DNA from: JAXHMM01 sp964528445
GTDB taxonomy: Bacteria; Bacteroidota; Rhodothermia; Balneolales; Balneolaceae
Direction of reading: 5' to 3'
DNA length: 24,487 nt
Assembly: GCA_964528445.1 (NCBI GenBank)
Contig: CAZGSL010000030.1
Location: 1 to 24,487, forward strand
Numbering within the stretch: the stretch's first letter is position 1; every line of letters starts with the position of its first letter. The translations under genes were made by a program, and so were the position numbers. The notes below the pieces were generated by a model, which worked only from the letters and a program-made list of their open reading frames with translations, was not told the origin of the DNA and searched no databases. Shown one piece after another: positions 21,908 to 24,487 of this stretch.

Positions 21908-23230
21908 TCAATTCGTCAGCTTCCCCAGGTCCTCCCAGAATCCCGGGTAGGAGATGGCCGTGCACTCCGCGTCCGCCACCCGGCTGCTGCCTTCGGACCG
22001 CAGGGCGAGAACGGCGGCCGACATGGCGATGCGATGGTCGTGCCTGCTTTCGTAGGTCGTTGGCGAGGGACGAAATTCGGGATCCCCGTGAATGAGAAAG
22101 CCGTCCTCCCTCTCCTCAAAGCTCCCTCCCGCCTGGCGCATGAGCGATGCCACCGCCTCCAGGCGATCGCTCTCCTTGTGACGCAGTTCCCCGGCCCCGC
22201 TCAGCTTCGAAGTTCCGTCCGCGAACAGCGCGGCCACGCAGAGAATGGGGATCTCATCGATGAGGTTGGGTATCCGGCCGGGTCCGATGGAAAAGGGGGC
22301 GAGGTCCGAGGAGGAAGCGATCAGGTCCCCTGCCGGTTCGGCCTCCTCACCGCGATTCTCCTCGCGTATTTCCGCGCCCATCTCCCCGAGCACCTCCAGG
22401 GCGGCCGTCCGCGTCGGATTCAGTCCCACGCCCGCCATCCGAATCCGGGCCTCCGGATGCACCGCGGCGGCGACCAGCCAGAAGGCCGCGGCCGAAAAAT
22501 CGCGGGGGACGGTGTAGGACTGCCGCGGAATTTCCACCGACCGGCTGGAGCCGATCACCCGCCTCCCCTCTCCCGGCGTTTTGTCCTCCGGCGAATCGTT
22601 CTCACTCCCCTCAAAGGTCACCGGCAGCCGAAGCAGGCGCTCGGTATGGTCGCGGCTGGGAATCGTTTCGATGACCCGGGTCTCCTCATCGCAGAACAGC
22701 CCGGCCAGAAGCACCGACGATTTGAGCTGGGCGCTGGGAATCGGAAGCTCGAAACGGAGAGGCCGGAGTCCCCCGTGCGGCTGAAAACGGAGCGGGGCGA
22801 AATCTCCCCCGCGGGCCTCGATCCGGGCGCCCATGCGAGAGAGCGGGTCGACGATGCGTTTCATCGTGCGGCTGCGCAGGGAGTCGTCGCCCGTCAGTAC
22901 GGCCTCGAGCCCCGCGCCCGCCACCATGCCGCTCAGAAGGCGCATGGTGGTCCCCGAGTTCCCGCAATCCAGCGGGGAATCGGGAGCCTGCAGCCCGTCT
23001 CTCCCCACGCCCTCCACGATGACCGTCTCCCCGTCCCGTTCAATGGGAACGCCCAAAGACCGCAGGCAGCGGATGGTGCTTTCGGGATCCGCCGCCCCGG
23101 AGAATCCCTCGATAACCGAACGGCCTTCGTGCAGGGAGGCGAACATGACGGATCGGTGAGAAATAGATTTGTCGGCCGGCAGCCGCAGGGCTCCCTCCAC
23201 GCGCTCGGCCGGATCAATCTTCTTAATCAT
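21908..23230 (-). CDS. aroA: 3-phosphoshikimate 1-carboxyvinyltransferase (EPSP synthase)
   Basis: Joins shikimate 3-phosphate and PEP to EPSP in the shikimate pathway. It has 440 residues, close to the usual 427-445. Motifs: Lys21 in ADKSISHR at 19-26, DCGNSGTTMRLLSG at 88-101 (PEP-binding loop), GDDSLRSRTMKRIVDPL, ELPIPSAQLKSSVLLAGLF, the catalytic Asp in NLIDEIPILCVAALFADG, and RHKESDRLEAV. A hydrophilic insertion near 213-230 (SENDSPEDKTPGEG) lies between the second-domain strands. The PEP loop reads NSGTTMR rather than the NAGTAMR of E. coli. No other shikimate genes are nearby. The TPR protein gene is 59 bases upstream on the same strand. Confidence 0.95.
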   Translation of the reverse strand: MIKKIDPAERVEGALRLPADKSISHRSVMFASLHEGRSVIEGFSGAADPESTIRCLRSLGVPIERDGETVIVEGVGRDGLQAPDSPLDCGNSGTTMRLLSGMVAGAGLEAVLTGDDSLRSRTMKRIVDPLSRMGARIEARGGDFAPLRFQPHGGLRPLRFELPIPSAQLKSSVLLAGLFCDEETRVIETIPSRDHTERLLRLPVTFEGSENDSPEDKTPGEGRRVIGSSRSVEIPRQSYTVPRDFSAAAFWLVAAAVHPEARIRMAGVGLNPTRTAALEVLGEMGAEIREENRGEEAEPAGDLIASSSDLAPFSIGPGRIPNLIDEIPILCVAALFADGTSKLSGAGELRHKESDRLEAVASLMRQAGGSFEEREDGFLIHGDPEFRPSPTTYESRHDHRIAMSAAVLALRSEGSSRVADAECTAISYPGFWEDLGKLTN

Positions 23231-23289
23231 GGGCGGGGTGGACGCTCTCGTTTACCTTTTTGCTGCGGGGACGCAGGGAGAACACCGGA

Positions 23290-24487
23290 CTAATTCTCCT
23301 GCAGCATGCGCTTCGCCTGCTGCGCCTCGGGAGTTTCCGGGTAACGTTCGACGAGCGAATTCAGCGTATTCCTCGCCTCGCCCCGGCTGCCCAGCTGAAT
23401 ATGGCACTCGGCGCTTCGAAGCATGGCCCTGGCCACCCACTCGTCGTGGGTTTCGAACAGTACGGAAACATTGGAAAAGGCCTGGAGGGCAGAGTCGAAC
23501 GCGCCTTGCTCCTGGCGGCTTACGCCCAGCAGGTACTGGGCTTCGGCACCGGTTTCGGCGGAATTGGATTCGGCGACCCGCCCGAAATGGTCCTCCGCCG
23601 CCTCGTAATTACCACGCTCCAGGGCCACCTTGCCCAGCCCCACCAGTGCCGCGTCGGCGTTGTCCGCCCCCGAACTCTGCCGGGCCGATTCAAAGTGGGT
23701 TTCCGCTTCGCCCGGCTCCCCCATGGCGAGGCTGGCATTGCCCATGCCGATCAGCGCCTCGCCGCGATACTGTCCGCCCCGGTCGGCCAGGGTGCTGAAA
23801 TACTCAAATGCCTGCTCATGGTTCCCCTGCCCGGCGTGGAGACGCCCGAGGGCGGCCAGGGAGGGCGCGGCCCGCTCCGAATCCGGATACTCCTCCACCA
23901 CCGACTGGTACGAGGCGATGGCCTGTTCGGTCTGATCCAGCTGTTCGTACGCACTGGCAAGGTTGTAGTGCGCCTCAGGCAGAAGCTCCTCGTTGTTGGT
24001 AATGCGAATGTATTGCCGGTATTCGCTGACGGCCCGCTCGTAGTCCCCCGCCTGCATCAGGGTTTCCGCCTGGCGGTACCGCAGGCGATCGGCCATATCG
24101 CTGCTGGGATTTTCAGCCAGGTAATCCTCGAGCACAGCCATGCTCGAGTCCGCCTCTCCGGCGGAAATCTGCGCGTACTGTATGCCGTTGACCGCCTCGA
24201 TAATGTAATCGCTGTCCGGGTACTCCTCCATGACGGTCCGGTAGGCCCCCACGGCCTGCTCGTAGTCGCCGGCGTTGTAGTAGGCGTCCCCTATGTTGTA
24301 CTGTGCTCGCGCCGCCCAGCTCGTGTTGGGATACTTCTCGATCACCGTACGGAACTCCTCCACCGCCTGGGTATAATTACCGGTATTGAGATAAATGTAA
24401 GCGATATTGAACTGGGCCTGCTCCCGAAGAGAGCTGTAGGGATAGATCCGAAGCACCCGGCGAAAGGTGGTCACCGCCTCGTAGGTC
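23290..24487 (-). CDS. Tetratricopeptide-repeat protein, 5' partial
   Basis: The frame is open to the right edge (codons for T-Y-E-A precede the GTG at 24474), so the N-terminus lies outside and the GTG is internal. The visible 398 residues are about ten TPR units, each near 34-38 residues, with the usual pattern of small residues at positions 8 and 20 and Pro near 32: AQFNIAYIYLNTGNYTQAVE, AQYNIGDAYYNAGDYEQAVG, AHYNLASAYEQLDQTEQAIA and others. The first repeats are closest to consensus and the later ones diverge. Such solenoids form protein-binding surfaces, often at the cell envelope (YbgF/BamD-like). It ends KRMLQEN 59 bases before aroA. The partner is unknown. Confidence 0.85.
   Translation of the reverse strand, partial: TYEAVTTFRRVLRIYPYSSLREQAQFNIAYIYLNTGNYTQAVEEFRTVIEKYPNTSWAARAQYNIGDAYYNAGDYEQAVGAYRTVMEEYPDSDYIIEAVNGIQYAQISAGEADSSMAVLEDYLAENPSSDMADRLRYRQAETLMQAGDYERAVSEYRQYIRITNNEELLPEAHYNLASAYEQLDQTEQAIASYQSVVEEYPDSERAAPSLAALGRLHAGQGNHEQAFEYFSTLADRGGQYRGEALIGMGNASLAMGEPGEAETHFESARQSSGADNADAALVGLGKVALERGNYEAAEDHFGRVAESNSAETGAEAQYLLGVSRQEQGAFDSALQAFSNVSVLFETHDEWVARAMLRSAECHIQLGSRGEARNTLNSLVERYPETPEAQQAKRMLQEN

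Noticed and set aside
22034..23293. Plus-strand frame of 419 codons opposite aroA
   Set aside because: Shadow of aroA; Arg/Gly/Pro-rich, no recognisable domain and no ribosome binding site.

Overview
The window looks like chromosomal DNA of a Bacteroidota-related bacterium, most likely Balneolota or Rhodothermota. I infer this from the families present (DUF2851, DUF3078, six-bladed beta-propeller lipoproteins, a FadL porin paired with an SGNH lipoprotein, a FeoB-associated Cys-rich membrane protein), from the order tRNA-Gln / prs / rplY / pth, from weak or absent Shine-Dalgarno sites before many genes, and from a GC content that looks mid-to-high 50s by eye. No lineage was checked by search.

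Layout. Positions 1-1892 (+) hold two tandem paralogous beta-propeller proteins; the first is cut by the window edge. Positions 1899-3449 (-) hold a DUF3078 outer-membrane-type protein and a PyrR-like phosphoribosyltransferase. Positions 3568-10114 (+) hold a DUF2851 protein, tRNA-Gln with its own promoter and terminator, prs, rplY, pth, a membrane pyrophosphatase (hppA) and a 222-residue protein I do not recognise. A methyltransferase lies at 10122-10868 (-). Positions 11088-18118 (+) hold a fadL-like porin with an SGNH-hydrolase lipoprotein, an iron(II) uptake operon (feoA-feoA-feoB-small Cys-rich membrane protein), then pyrF overlapping rnhA. Positions 18212-24487 (-) hold tsaD, dnaK, an hsp20 chaperone, aroA and a TPR protein cut by the right edge.

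How the genes work together. Several modules are visible. prs, rplY and pth serve nucleotide supply and translation. The feo operon imports ferrous iron. The fadL/SGNH pair probably handles a hydrophobic substrate at the outer membrane. hsp20-dnaK is a chaperone pair; its upstream region carries a near-consensus sigma-54 (-24/-12) promoter, the clearest regulatory signal here. Two intrinsic terminators sit in gaps too short to leave obvious room for a downstream promoter (tRNA-Gln/prs and dnaK/tsaD), which suggests partial read-through.

I saw no CRISPR array, insertion sequence, phage module, restriction system or toxin-antitoxin pair. Most of the window is housekeeping. The points most worth following are the sigma-54 promoter, the six-cysteine FeoA variant, the unknown gene behind hppA and the operator-like dyad in the fadL promoter. 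No intergenic gap exceeds 300 bases; the longest are 10869-11087 and 13758-13921.
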